A stretch of DNA of 64,000 bases from UBA965 sp040396955 (GCA_040396955.1 JBBAWX010000001.1:186001-250000); one strand, 5' to 3'; shown: positions 25,802 to 35,082, counted from the stretch's first letter. The notes: generated by a model from the sequence alone, not told the origin. Translations and numbers: made by a program.

Positions 25802-26767
25802 ATGAGCAACCAACCATCCGCACTTGTGTTGGGCATTGATGGTGGCGCCACCAAAACGGTCGCGTTACTCGGTGACGCTGTCACCGGCCGGGTCATCGGT
25901 CATGCGCGTAGCCGGGGGAGTAATTTTCATGCGCACGACCCATCGGCCGCTTTTGCAGAGCTCGACAGTGCCATAGCTGGAGCATTCGCCGATGCGCGCA
26001 TGTCGCGGCGTACGGTTGTGGCCATGTGTGCCGGCCTCTCAGGGGTGAGCCGACCCGAAGACGAACACCTCGTGATGTCGTGGGTCCGCCAACGTGCGAT
26101 TGCTGACCGTCTGGTGATTGCCAACGACGGTTGGTTGGTCATCGCTGCTGGTACCCCGGATGGTGTCGGTGTGGGGTTGATCTGCGGGACTGGTTCGATT
26201 GCGGTGGGCCGTGACGCTACGCAGCGTACGACACGGGCCGGTGGTTGGGGGTATCTATTTGGTGACGAAGGAAGTGGCCACGATTTGGCGATTACCGCGC
26301 TCCGAGCGGCCGCTTGTGCTGCTGATGGGCGTGGACCACAGACCGAATTGTTGGCGGCATTGCTCGAGCACTGGCAACTACAACTCCCCGAAGATTTTAT
26401 TTCGTACTTGTACGGTGTCGACGATCCACGTCCGCTGCTCGGTGATGTGGGGCCAGTCATCATCCGCGTTGCCGAAGCAGGTGACGAGGTGGCCTTGCAA
26501 CTTGTCAAACAGGCGGGAGAAGAACTAGCACGGGCAGTAGTTGCGGTGTCGCAACGCCTCGATTTGCCCCGACCATTGCCGTTGGCTATGGCCGGGAGCA
26601 TGATCGTACACAGCCGTTTATTACAGGGCGCGCTCTTGCAGTGCCTGGCACAACGTGGTGTGGCAGTGCAAGCAACAAGTGTCGATGAGCCGGCGCTGGG
26701 CGCACTCCGGATTGCCCAACGCATGGCACACGGTGAGTCAGCACAACGCAGTGAATGGCAACTCTGA
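25802..26767 (+). CDS. BadF/BadG/BcrA/BcrD-type ATPase, N-acetylglucosamine kinase-like
   Basis: 321-residue sugar kinase of the ASKHA fold. Phosphate 1 motif LGIDGGATKTVALLGD, a connect region ending in SGVSRPEDEH, phosphate 2 in LICGTGSIAVGRD, then GGWGYLFGDEGSGHDLA, all matching GlcNAc kinases (NAGK, MurK type). The adenosine motif lies in LAMAGSMIVHSRLLQ. Start at 25802 is set by the family N-terminus and a GGGGG run. It converges on a PIG-L deacetylase, which fits use of N-acetylated amino sugars. Confidence 0.85.
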   Translation: MSNQPSALVLGIDGGATKTVALLGDAVTGRVIGHARSRGSNFHAHDPSAAFAELDSAIAGAFADARMSRRTVVAMCAGLSGVSRPEDEHLVMSWVRQRAIADRLVIANDGWLVIAAGTPDGVGVGLICGTGSIAVGRDATQRTTRAGGWGYLFGDEGSGHDLAITALRAAACAADGRGPQTELLAALLEHWQLQLPEDFISYLYGVDDPRPLLGDVGPVIIRVAEAGDEVALQLVKQAGEELARAVVAVSQRLDLPRPLPLAMAGSMIVHSRLLQGALLQCLAQRGVAVQATSVDEPALGALRIAQRMAHGESAQRSEWQL

Positions 26768-26825
26768 AAGACGCATACGTACGCTGGCGTCCCGATGGTG
26801 CCTCGTAGCAATGAACTTCGGCCAC

Positions 26826-27641
26826 TTAAAAACGAAATAACCGCTCGATGGCGGCCGCATCGAGCGGTGCACCGTATTCGCATCCCTCGAAGGCTTCGGC
26901 ATAGGTAACACGTTGGCCACGCTCCACCCCATAACGGGTCAGTAGTTGGGCGCGGTAAAGATCGGCGTCGCGGCGCAGACGCCCCTCGAGTCGGTGGCGT
27001 AGCCATGCCCGGCGCTCTGGTGCTCCAGCTGGTACTTCGTCAAGGTAGCCGCCGTTCCATGGCAACCACTCGTAGATCTGTGAAACATGACAGTCGAGCA
27101 TGTCTACTTTGTGCTCCACGGTGCTGTCGATGTCGACAACGACATCGGGTTGGAATGGACTTGGTTTTTGAAAATGATCACTGACATATGCGATGATTGG
27201 ATTGTACATAAGGTTCGGTACCCCGGCGCGCACATTGGGCACGGTCACCATGTAAGCCGCATCTTGGATGACTTGGGCCGTATAGCGATGGTCGGGATGG
27301 TAATCGTTGGGACGCGGTGAAAGGATGAGGTCTGGCCGGTAGCTACGGATGAGGTCGATGATTTGATTGCGCACCTCAAGACTTGGCAACAACGCGCCGT
27401 CATGGTTGTCTAAGATGACATAATCGATGTCGATGATTGCAGCAGCAGCCAAGGCCTCGTGATGTCGACGTTGAGCGAGGCGGCCACCTCCCATTTCGTG
27501 GTGCCCTGCATCGCCGTTGGTGACGGACACAAAGCACACCTGATCGCCGTGCTGACGCCATAGAGCGGCAGTACCTGCCGCCGTGAATTCGCAGTCGTCG
27601 GGATGAGCCCCGATAATCAAAATACGGTTGTGGTGTGACAT
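26826..27641 (-). CDS. PIG-L family LmbE-like deacetylase
   Basis: Zinc-dependent N-deacetylase of about 271 residues. The signature ILIIGAHPDDCEFTAAGTAA holds the first His-Pro-Asp-Asp zinc site. The second site is PNDYHPDHRYTAQVI with the third ligand. The C-terminal region (PAGAPERRAWLRHRLEGRLR) is typical of GlcNAc-type deacetylases. I place the start at 27641 because AAGGAG then sits five bases away; ATG at 27644 and GTG at 27647 are alternatives. It likely removes acetyl from an amino sugar, matching the convergent GlcNAc-kinase-like gene. Confidence 0.87.
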   Translation of the reverse strand: MSHHNRILIIGAHPDDCEFTAAGTAALWRQHGDQVCFVSVTNGDAGHHEMGGGRLAQRRHHEALAAAAIIDIDYVILDNHDGALLPSLEVRNQIIDLIRSYRPDLILSPRPNDYHPDHRYTAQVIQDAAYMVTVPNVRAGVPNLMYNPIIAYVSDHFQKPSPFQPDVVVDIDSTVEHKVDMLDCHVSQIYEWLPWNGGYLDEVPAGAPERRAWLRHRLEGRLRRDADLYRAQLLTRYGVERGQRVTYAEAFEGCEYGAPLDAAAIERLFRF

Positions 27642-27668
27642 CATCACTCCTTGCTATGCCTTCGTGTA

Positions 27669-27683
27669 GCGCTATTGTAGCGC
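27669..27683 (-). promoter_or_regulatory. -10 (TACAAT) inside an inverted repeat, PIG-L promoter
   Basis: GCGCTA-TTG-TAGCGC is a perfect inverted repeat; on the minus strand it reads GCGCTACAATAGCGC, with TACAAT in its centre and 33 bases from the coding start. A repressor bound here would block the promoter. Confidence 0.35.
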
Positions 27684-27818
27684 AGAAATATCAGGGTGCT
27701 CGCCATCATGGAGCCCCGGTCATACAGAAAATCTACGGTATACTTGAGGTACAACGTACGGCGAACGAGAAGCTCATTGCTCCATCGTCGGATTATGTGT
27801 GGATGGATGAGGTAATGC

Positions 27819-30221
27819 ATGTGGCAACCCCTGGTGCGCTGGCAGTTGGTTGTGCTCATTGGAATACTGTTGGCCGTGCAGATGCTCATCATGCAGATGA
27901 TGCCTGCGCAATCTTGGCACATGCAGGCTGATGCCGAAGATTTTGCACACATCATGGCTCCCGTGGAGCCCATTGAATACAGCACAGACCCCGCCTATCA
28001 AGGGGCGTATCGGTGGAGCTTGAACGTAGGCGTGACACGCCAGTTTGGTCGGGCGTGGCCGATGGCCCAGATACTCAGTGTCGATACACATTCAGGTCGG
28101 CCTGCATCGTCAGCGATCAGCATTGCGCTTTCTCACACATCGGCCACCCACACGTTTATGCTCCCCAATGGTTGGCGACGCATCCACATGCTGGTATTTG
28201 CCGATGGTAGCGATGCCCTGTACCGTGAAGTGCAGTGGCGTATCAACGCAGAGCCAATCAGTGGTGATCGGCGTGCACTTGGAATCGTGGTACGGGCAAT
28301 CACGCTTGCTGATACGAATTGGGCTCCTTCGCTCTGGTCAGGACTCGTACGGTGTGTCTATCTCGGGTTGCTCTGGCTGTGGGTCGTCCTTATCGGCTAT
28401 TGGCGGCGTTGGCCATGGTGGAGCGCGCTCATCGTGCCGTGCATGCTTTTGCTGACGCTGTGGCTAGCCCCGTTGCATAGTGCACTTTACCTGCCTTCGG
28501 CCTGGTCCGCGCTTTGGTTGGGATATGCCATGCTCGCCTTATTCATGGTGCCCCCCATCCGGGTTTCTTCACCACAGTGGTGGTGGGGAATAGCTCTTGC
28601 GTTGGGCATCGTGTTGCTCCGTTTCGACATCGCATGGCTAGGTGGGTTGTGTCTGGTTGTCGCATGGAAGCTCCAGGGAGTGTTGCCGCCTGTGCCAGTG
28701 GCGACCACAGAGGCACGCTCCATCTCCGCCTCTTGGTTGATTGCCGGTATTGCGGTGGTCGCATTCGTGACCCGTACGATGTGGCTCGACGATTTCCCCG
28801 TGGGTATGTTTCGTGATGAAGCACGCCACGGCCTGCTTGCTCAGCAAATTGCTGATGGAGCACGGTTCGTGTATAGCAGCTTTGCCGATCTCCCAGCCGG
28901 ATACTTCTATTTGGCCGCCTTGCCGGTTGATTGGTTTGGCCATACTGCCACGAGTATTCGCATCGTGGCGGCTCTGGCCGGTTTTGGCACCGTATTGGCA
29001 TTGTATTGGATGATGCGTGACTGGCTTGGGGGTGATTGGTCCTTGTATGCCAGTATGTTCTTGGCCACGTTTTTGTGGCATGTGGGCTTGAGTCGTATTG
29101 CTTGGCCAGCCACGATTGGGCCATTGTTGACCGTGATTGCTCTAGGTGCCTTGTGGCGTGGGATTCAGCGTCAACCACTCGTGTGGGGGGTGATTGCCGG
29201 TCTCGCCACGGGTGGCATGGTGTACTTTTATCATTCGTCGCGTCTGCTGCCATTGGTGGTTGTGATTGCATGCTGGGCATTTGTGCGGCAGTCGCAGCGT
29301 GCGTGGCGCCCCCTGTGGCCACTTTTGGGGGCGTGGGGCGTAGTGGCTCTGGTGGTGGCCATGCCAATGCTCAGTTATGCGTTGGCAGATGTGCAGGTGT
29401 ACATGCGGCGGATCGGAGCGACATCCATCATGCAGTTTGCCGCCGATCAAGGAATTCCTCCGTGGTATGCTATCATGGAAAATCTGCACTCCTATCTCGG
29501 CATGCTGGTTATTCGAGGTGATGCAAATCCCCGTCACTTCAACCCGGGTACCCCGCACTTGAACGGTGTTGAAGCGTTTGTGTTCGTCGTCGGCCTCATG
29601 ACACTCTGGCAACGACGTGATACCGCGACGGTGGTGATTGGGGCGTGGATGCTCATCGGCATGCTTCCCGGTGTCCTGAGTGTGGATGCTCCCCATGCGT
29701 TGCGTTCAGTTGAAATGATCGTACCGATTACCATGGTTATGGCGCTCGGTGCCAAGGTGCTCCTTGCGCGTGTCGCACACGCAAAACCACACTTAATCGT
29801 GCCCGTCTATCTGTTGGGAGCCGTGCTATGGGGTGGATTCACCTACTGGCAGTGGCAAACACATGCCAAAACGCTCGATGCCTACGATGCACGTATCACA
29901 GTGGTCTCGAACATGATTCGCGCTCAACGAACCGTGGCCCCTGATGTGGGTGTGCAGTGGTATGTGCCCAAGCGATGGTTGAACGACGATGTGGTGCTGT
30001 ATTTGTTGGGGCGTGATGGTGCGGCGAGCATTGATGGCGTTGAGCTGAGTGAGCCCGTGGTCAATCAGGGGATTGTGGTTGTGCACCCGAGTGCAAAGCT
30101 TCCCGTAGGGGCGATTCCTGTGCCGTTGCCACCGTTGCTTCAGCCGTACGTGAATAGTCTGAAACTTGCTTGTGTGGGAACATGTGACCAACTTACCTGG
30201 CTTGAAACGGTCGGTCGTTAA
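27819..30221 (+). CDS. GT39-like (ArnT/PMT family) membrane glycosyltransferase
   Basis: 800-residue polytopic membrane protein. It starts with one membrane helix (VVLIGILLAVQMLIMQMM), then an extracytoplasmic beta-rich stretch of about 120 residues. From residue 165 on there is a long bundle of helices. The GT-C catalytic signature is FRDEARHGLLAQQIADG, with the Asp-Glu pair in the first loop, followed by PAGYFYLAALPVDWFG, which fits lipid-linked sugar transferases. The C-terminus is soluble. The open frame begins at ATG 27819; no strong ribosome site is seen. Donor is probably a polyprenyl-phosphate sugar, which is inference. Confidence 0.78.
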   Translation: MWQPLVRWQLVVLIGILLAVQMLIMQMMPAQSWHMQADAEDFAHIMAPVEPIEYSTDPAYQGAYRWSLNVGVTRQFGRAWPMAQILSVDTHSGRPASSAISIALSHTSATHTFMLPNGWRRIHMLVFADGSDALYREVQWRINAEPISGDRRALGIVVRAITLADTNWAPSLWSGLVRCVYLGLLWLWVVLIGYWRRWPWWSALIVPCMLLLTLWLAPLHSALYLPSAWSALWLGYAMLALFMVPPIRVSSPQWWWGIALALGIVLLRFDIAWLGGLCLVVAWKLQGVLPPVPVATTEARSISASWLIAGIAVVAFVTRTMWLDDFPVGMFRDEARHGLLAQQIADGARFVYSSFADLPAGYFYLAALPVDWFGHTATSIRIVAALAGFGTVLALYWMMRDWLGGDWSLYASMFLATFLWHVGLSRIAWPATIGPLLTVIALGALWRGIQRQPLVWGVIAGLATGGMVYFYHSSRLLPLVVVIACWAFVRQSQRAWRPLWPLLGAWGVVALVVAMPMLSYALADVQVYMRRIGATSIMQFAADQGIPPWYAIMENLHSYLGMLVIRGDANPRHFNPGTPHLNGVEAFVFVVGLMTLWQRRDTATVVIGAWMLIGMLPGVLSVDAPHALRSVEMIVPITMVMALGAKVLLARVAHAKPHLIVPVYLLGAVLWGGFTYWQWQTHAKTLDAYDARITVVSNMIRAQRTVAPDVGVQWYVPKRWLNDDVVLYLLGRDGAASIDGVELSEPVVNQGIVVVHPSAKLPVGAIPVPLPPLLQPYVNSLKLACVGTCDQLTWLETVGR

Positions 30222-30350
30222 TTTTTACGTTTTTCTAACGTCGGAGGCCTCAAGTCTGTGCGCAAATCGCGCCGGTGTGTGCTATATATGAACAGAGAAG
30301 CAGGACTGTGGGAATCTACAGACAAAATTTCTTGAGGAGTGGAGGCGCTG

Positions 30351-31235
30351 ATGGCGCAGCGTAATTACTATGAAATCCTCGGCGTCCCACGGGATGCAAA
30401 CGACGATGAAATTCGCAAGGCGTACCGTGCCTTGGCGCGTAAATATCATCCCGATGTGAACCCCGACGACAAGGACGCAGAGTCGCGCTTCAAAGACATC
30501 AATGAGGCGTACACGGTGTTGTCCGATAAGACAAAGCGGAGTCAGTACGATCGTTTTGGCTCAACGTCCGCGCAAGCGGGCCCCGCCGGTGGAGCCGGGT
30601 ATCAGGGTTCGTCCAACGGTCCCATGGGGGGATTTCCAGGCTCGGATTTCAGCGATATTTTTGAGTCGATCTTTGGTGGAGTTGACCCGCGTAGCCGAAC
30701 CGCACAAGGGCAAGATGTTGAGCAACAGGTTGAAATCACCCTCGAAGAGGCCTTTACGGGTACTGAGCGTCGATTCCAGTTTCATGCTCCCAATGGTCAA
30801 CCACGGACCATCTCCGTGAAAATTCCTGCCGGCATCGAAGCCGGTGGGCGTATTCGCATTCCAAGCGAGGGATCTCCGGGTTTCAACGGCGGGCGTCGTG
30901 GAGATTTGATTGTGGTGGTGCAAATGGCCCCCAATACTCGCTACGAACGCAAAAACAACGACTTGTATGCGGCAGTGCCCGTGTCGCTCTACGACATGGT
31001 ACTTGGTGGCGAGGTGCGTATTCCGGTGATGGGTGGGAAGTCGTTGACATTGAAAGTGCCACCCTGCTCACAAAACGGCACAACTCATCGCATTCCGAAT
31101 CAAGGGATGCCGTTGCGCAGTAATCCGACGCAACGTGGTGACTTGTACTTAAAACTTGATGTGGTGTTGCCGACACAACTCAGTGGTGACGAACGGGCAT
31201 TGTTTGAGGAACTCAAAGGGAAGCGCACCGGGTAG
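30351..31235 (+). CDS. DnaJ C-terminal domain protein, CbpA type co-chaperone
   Basis: 294 residues. The J domain at the N-terminus is complete (YYEILGVPRDANDDEIRKAY, with HPD in KYHPDVNP), then a Gly-rich linker with FGSTSAQAGPAGGAG. The two client-binding beta domains follow directly, beginning QDVEQQVEITLEEAFTGTE; the zinc-finger domain of classical DnaJ is absent, which defines the CbpA-like type. It would stimulate DnaK ATPase. ATG at 30351 follows GGAGG; no CIRCE element is visible upstream. Confidence 0.93.
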   Translation: MAQRNYYEILGVPRDANDDEIRKAYRALARKYHPDVNPDDKDAESRFKDINEAYTVLSDKTKRSQYDRFGSTSAQAGPAGGAGYQGSSNGPMGGFPGSDFSDIFESIFGGVDPRSRTAQGQDVEQQVEITLEEAFTGTERRFQFHAPNGQPRTISVKIPAGIEAGGRIRIPSEGSPGFNGGRRGDLIVVVQMAPNTRYERKNNDLYAAVPVSLYDMVLGGEVRIPVMGGKSLTLKVPPCSQNGTTHRIPNQGMPLRSNPTQRGDLYLKLDVVLPTQLSGDERALFEELKGKRTG

Positions 31236-31260
31236 CCCGCATCGATAAGTCGTTTCACCG

Positions 31261-31266
31261 TATAAT
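31261..31266 (+). promoter_or_regulatory. -10 element TATAAT before the MFS gene
   Basis: Consensus hexamer 64 bases before the start at 31330; no TG extension and no clear -35. Confidence 0.35.
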
Positions 31267-31329
31267 CTCCATGAAGCAGTGTGCACAGATGCCGTGATGG
31301 TATCTGTGCCAGCAAACAATTGGAGCGGT

Positions 31330-32589
31330 ATGCAACCCACCCCCTTGTCGGCAACAGCCCGTGAAAACGCCCTACGCCTCTCCATTGTCGAAGGCGCCAT
31401 GGCCAGCGTCTTTGTGAGTGTTACGGTCAATGGTCTTGTCACCGGTATGGCACTCTTTTTGGGTGCGGGACCGTTGGTGCTTGGCATTCTTGGTGCGTTG
31501 CCGTTCATTACCCAGTTGTTTCAGCTCCTTGGCGCATACCTCGAAGACCGTCACGGGAATCGACGCGTGCTCTCGGTGTGGAGTGAAGGCTTGAGTCGCG
31601 CCCTGTGGATTCCGGTGGCGCTATTGCCGTTGTGGCAGTTGTCAAGCACGGTCAGTCAAGTCATTTTTGTGGTGTTGCAGATACTAGCTGCGGCACTCAT
31701 GGGCATTGCGGTCAACACCTGGTCGAGTTGGATGACCGATTTAGTCCCACCAGCCCGGCGCGGTCGGTATTTTGGGGTGCGCAACACGGTTGCGAGTTTT
31801 GCATCCATGCTCGGTGGACTTGGATCCGGGTATGCCCTCGACTACTTCAAGCGTGAATCTGGTGAGGGGTTCGCATATACCGCCACACTTGGCTTTGGTC
31901 TGCTGTTTGCTGCGGTTGGCATCGTGTTGTTGCGCCTACAAGCAGAGCCGCCGTTGCAACGTGGACCGCGGCAATCACTGCGCGAGATGTTTGGCGCGCC
32001 GCTTCGTGATGACTCCTATCGGCGGCTCATTGTCGCGGGAGCAGTGTGGGCGTTTGTGGTGGGCATTGCCGGGCCTTTTTTTACGGCATACGGCATCGAG
32101 ACCCTCCACATGTCGTTCGCTGATCTCGCATACATGGGGATTATCTCGAGTGTGGCCTCCATGTTGGTCTATCCGATTGTAGGGCGTCTACAAGACAAAT
32201 ATGGCGATCGTATTGTGCTCATCATCAGTGCTTGCTGTGTGGTGCCCTTGCCCATTGGGTGGTTTTTTTCGAGTCCGGGATGGTATTGGCCGGTCATGTT
32301 GACATCGCTCGGCGCCGGTTTGTTTTGGCCGGGTGTCAATCAGGGATTTGCGAATCTCTCCATGGCGCGTTCACCGAGTGAAGGGCGCGGAAGCTACTTG
32401 GCGACCTATGGCGCAGTCACGGGCATTGGTGTGGTCTTGTCTGGGCTTTTGGGTGGTGTGATTGCTGAGTTTTTACGAGGTAGTCAGTTTGTCTTTGTTG
32501 GCTTTGTGCTCGACCATTATTCGGTATTGTTTGCTGCCTCCATGGTCATGCGGTTGTTGGCGGCCGTGTTGGTCATTCGGCGTTTGTAA
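31330..32589 (+). CDS. Major facilitator superfamily transporter
   Basis: 419-residue carrier with about twelve membrane helices. The loop 2-3 motif is weak (YLEDRHGNRRVLSVWSEGL), and the second-half copy is IVGRLQDKYGDRIVLIISAC. The segment SSWMTDLVPPARRGRYFGVR is a known feature of a Chloroflexota-rich MFS subgroup. Start at 31330 has GGAG five bases upstream; an ATG at 31297 is possible. Its TAA stop overlaps the A run of the convergent ilvD terminator. Substrate unknown. Confidence 0.8.
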   Translation: MQPTPLSATARENALRLSIVEGAMASVFVSVTVNGLVTGMALFLGAGPLVLGILGALPFITQLFQLLGAYLEDRHGNRRVLSVWSEGLSRALWIPVALLPLWQLSSTVSQVIFVVLQILAAALMGIAVNTWSSWMTDLVPPARRGRYFGVRNTVASFASMLGGLGSGYALDYFKRESGEGFAYTATLGFGLLFAAVGIVLLRLQAEPPLQRGPRQSLREMFGAPLRDDSYRRLIVAGAVWAFVVGIAGPFFTAYGIETLHMSFADLAYMGIISSVASMLVYPIVGRLQDKYGDRIVLIISACCVVPLPIGWFFSSPGWYWPVMLTSLGAGLFWPGVNQGFANLSMARSPSEGRGSYLATYGAVTGIGVVLSGLLGGVIAEFLRGSQFVFVGFVLDHYSVLFAASMVMRLLAAVLVIRRL

Positions 32590-32624
32590 AAAACCGGAGT
32601 ACCGGCGTATACGCCGGTACTCCG
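32588..32624 (-). terminator. Rho-independent terminator of ilvD
   Basis: 30-bp perfect palindrome (32595-32624, arm CGGAGTACCGGCGTA) followed on the minus strand by six T (32593-32588), which overlap the stop codon of the convergent MFS gene. Confidence 0.9.
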
Positions 32625-32643
32625 ATGCGCTCAGGTACACGAA

Positions 32644-34326
32644 TTACACGTCGAGGTCGGTCACCGCACCAAGACTGGCACTCGACACCAGTTTGGCGTA
32701 TTTGGCCAGCACCCCACGATTGTAGCGGGCAGGGCGTGGTTGCCACTTGGCTTTGCGCTCGGCAAGCTCTGTCTCTGAGACGTTGAGCTGGATGAGGCGA
32801 TCATAGGCGTTGATGGTAATCGAATCACCCTCGTGCACGAGCCCAATGGTGCCGCCCACCGCCGCCTCTGGTGCGATATGACCGACGACCATGCCGTACG
32901 TGCCACCCGAGAAGCGCCCGTCGGTAATCAGTGCCACGGAGTCGCCAAGCCCGGCGCCAATGATGGCCGAGGTGGGGGCGAGCATTTCGCGCATGCCCGG
33001 GCCACCTTTGGGGCCTTCGTAGCGAATGACGACGATGTCGCCATGGTTGATACCACCTTTGAGGATGGTCTCAAGGCATTCTTCTTCGGATTCGAAGACA
33101 CGTGCTGGCCCAGTGATGACCGGTTTCTTGACCCCGGTGATTTTGGCCACACAACCTTCTTCAGCCAAGTTGCCACGCAGGATGGCAAGGTGCCCCTGTT
33201 CGTACAATGGCTCGGCCCATTGCCGAATGACGTCTTGATTGCTTGCTGGTGCATCGGGGACGTCTTTGAGTGATTCGGCAATCGTCTGCCCGGTGATGGT
33301 GAGCGCGTGCCCATGCAACAACCCCTGCTTGAGCAAAATCTTCATGACTTGTGGGGTGCCGCCCACGCGATGCAAATCGGTGGCCACATAGCGCCCTGAG
33401 GGCTTGAGATCGCAGATAACCGGTACACGCCCGCGGATGCGTTCGAAATCGTCGATGTTGAGTGGCACGTTGGCCGCGTGGGCGATGGCCAACATGTGCA
33501 GAACGGCATTCGTCGAACCGCCCGTGGCCATAATAACGGTAATCGCATTTTCAAATGCTTCGCGAGTGAGGATTTTGTCGGTGGTAATCTGCTTGCGGAT
33601 GGCCTCTACGAGCACAATGCCTGACTGATACGCACTGTCGGATTTTTCTTGGTCTTCCGCTGCCATCGTTGATGAGCCGAACAAGCTCAGCCCCATGGCC
33701 TCAATGGCTGATGACATGGTGTTGGCCGTGTACATACCACCACACGATCCTGGTCCCGGACAGGCGTTGCGTTCGACTTCGAGCAAGCGTGCAGCATCGA
33801 TTTTGCCCGCACTGTACTGCCCAACGGCTTCAAAGGCACTCACGATGGTGAGATCTTCGCCGTCGAGGTGTCCAGGTTTGATGGTGCCACCATAGACGAA
33901 GAGTGATGGGATGCGTAACCGAGCCATGGCAATCATGGCGCCAGGCATGTTTTTGTCACAACCACCTACCGCAATCAAGCCATCCATGCTTTGGCCATTG
34001 ATGACGGTCTCGATGGAATCTGCGATGACTTCGCGTGAGACAAGCGAGTACTTCATCCCCTCGGTGCCCATCGAGATGCCGTCAGCAATGGTAATAGTGC
34101 CGTAGAGTTGCGGCATGCCACCACTCACTTTGACGGCTTCGGCCGCTCGTTTGGCAAGGACGTCAAGACCGTCGTTGCAGGGAGTAAGGTTGCTGTAGCT
34201 GTTTGCAATACCGATGATGGGTTTGTTGAAATCCGCATCGGTAAAACCCACAGCGCGTAACATGGCTCGATTGGGAGTGCGTTGCACACCCTCGGTAATG
34301 GTACGGCTCCGCCGATTATCGCTCAT
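32644..34326 (-). CDS. ilvD: Dihydroxy-acid dehydratase
   Basis: Fe-S enzyme of branched-chain amino acid synthesis that dehydrates 2,3-dihydroxyisovalerate to 2-ketoisovalerate. 560 residues. Cluster-binding Cys residues are in GGCDKNMPGAMIAMARL and NACPGPGSCGGMYTANTMSS; a third lies in TPCNDGLDVLA. The C-terminus holds TDGRFSGGTYGMVVGHIAPE with the catalytic Ser region. GGAG precedes the ATG. It stands alone; the remaining ilv genes are not in the window. Confidence 0.95.
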   Translation of the reverse strand: MSDNRRSRTITEGVQRTPNRAMLRAVGFTDADFNKPIIGIANSYSNLTPCNDGLDVLAKRAAEAVKVSGGMPQLYGTITIADGISMGTEGMKYSLVSREVIADSIETVINGQSMDGLIAVGGCDKNMPGAMIAMARLRIPSLFVYGGTIKPGHLDGEDLTIVSAFEAVGQYSAGKIDAARLLEVERNACPGPGSCGGMYTANTMSSAIEAMGLSLFGSSTMAAEDQEKSDSAYQSGIVLVEAIRKQITTDKILTREAFENAITVIMATGGSTNAVLHMLAIAHAANVPLNIDDFERIRGRVPVICDLKPSGRYVATDLHRVGGTPQVMKILLKQGLLHGHALTITGQTIAESLKDVPDAPASNQDVIRQWAEPLYEQGHLAILRGNLAEEGCVAKITGVKKPVITGPARVFESEEECLETILKGGINHGDIVVIRYEGPKGGPGMREMLAPTSAIIGAGLGDSVALITDGRFSGGTYGMVVGHIAPEAAVGGTIGLVHEGDSITINAYDRLIQLNVSETELAERKAKWQPRPARYNRGVLAKYAKLVSSASLGAVTDLDV

Positions 34327-34390
34327 AACGTGTGCTCCATTCTGTGTGACTCACGCAGGTGGTGTGATTGGTGCGTGGTCGTACGAGCAC

Positions 34391-34417
34391 ATTGTAGCAT
34401 TTTTTCTGTGTCGACAA
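34391..34417 (-). promoter_or_regulatory. ilvD promoter, extended -10 TGC-TACAAT
   Basis: On the minus strand ATGCTACAAT (34400-34391) preceded at 15 bases by TTGTCG (34417-34412). The extended -10 10-mer matches the glycan-operon promoter at 10301-10310 exactly. Confidence 0.5.
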
Positions 34418-34521
34418 CGTGTTTGGCATGCATCTGTAGCGTATGCCCATTCGTACATCTAGTAGAGAGTTTGCACTTCGCTTCCGCTCTCGCATCCCCA
34501 ATTCGAAAGGAACTTACCCGC

Positions 34522-35067
34522 ATGTCGGAGACACGTTTGCAGGTCGGTGACCGTGCCATTGATGCCGAGCTCCCTGATCTACAGGGTACGCCGGTCACAC
34601 TGAGCTCCCTGTGGCAGTCACACGGAGTCATTTTGTCGTTTTTGCGTCATTTTGGCTGACCGTTTTGCCGTAAGGCCTTGGCCAGTTTGGCCAATCTCCA
34701 ACCACAGCTCCCCGTTGCGATGCGCATTGTCGTTGTCGGCATGGGAGATGCAGCAGAAGCACAGGCGATTCAGCGTCAGTATGCACCTAACACGGTATGC
34801 CTCATTGATGCACAGCGCACCGTATATGGTGCGTATGCGGTAGGGAAGGCTGGAATCCGCGAAATGATTGCTCCGAGTGTGGTGCGTGCCGCAATCGACA
34901 TCAATCGGGCTGGTATTAGTGCAGGCCCAACATTGGGTGGTGATGTGCTACAAATGCCGAGTACGTTTGTTATTGGCGCTGATGGTCTCGTCAAATTGGC
35001 CTACTACAGTCGCTCTATTGCTGATCACCCCAGTGACGCAGTACTCCTTGGCGCTGTTGCACCGTAG
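34522..35067 (+). CDS. Peroxiredoxin-like selenoprotein (UxxC), read through in-frame TGA
   Basis: Thioredoxin-fold peroxiredoxin-like protein (AhpC/TSA, PRXL2-type), 181 residues when TGA at 34657-34659 is decoded. It starts VGDRAIDAELPDLQG and the active-site loop reads RHFG-U-PFCRKAL: the TGA is residue 46, exactly where homologues have the peroxidatic or CxxC Cys, with C49 retained. The same frame continues to TAG at 35065-35067, with PSTFVIGADGLVKLAYYS near the end, so the fold is intact on both sides. A hairpin TTGGCC-AGTTT-GGCCAA lies 19 bases after the TGA, a fitting place for a bacterial SECIS. GAAAGGAA precedes the ATG. selA-D are not in the window. Confidence 0.78.
34657..34694 (+). 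promoter_or_regulatory. Sec UGA codon and candidate bacterial SECIS hairpin
   Basis: TGA (34657-34659) followed by a stem 34678-34683/34689-34694 (TTGGCC with GGCCAA), loop AGTTT. Spacing of 18 bases between UGA and stem is within the range known for SelB-recognised hairpins. An alternative pairing of GGCC at 34674 with 34680 exists. Confidence 0.55.
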
Positions 35068-35082
35068 TCAGAGGAGGAGCAT

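Noticed and set aside
30222..30350. CIRCE element before the DnaJ-type gene
   Set aside because: No TTAGCACTC-N9-GAGTGCTAA-like repeat is present.
34282..34659. An ORF ending at TGA 34657-34659 and another beginning at 34678, taken as two genes
   Set aside because: Both lie in one frame, and the only separator is a TGA at a conserved Cys position; a single selenoprotein explains both.
34522..35067. Pseudogene explanation for the in-frame TGA
   Set aside because: There is no other lesion, the TGA replaces precisely the redox Cys, and a hairpin follows at the right distance; kept only as a residual possibility.
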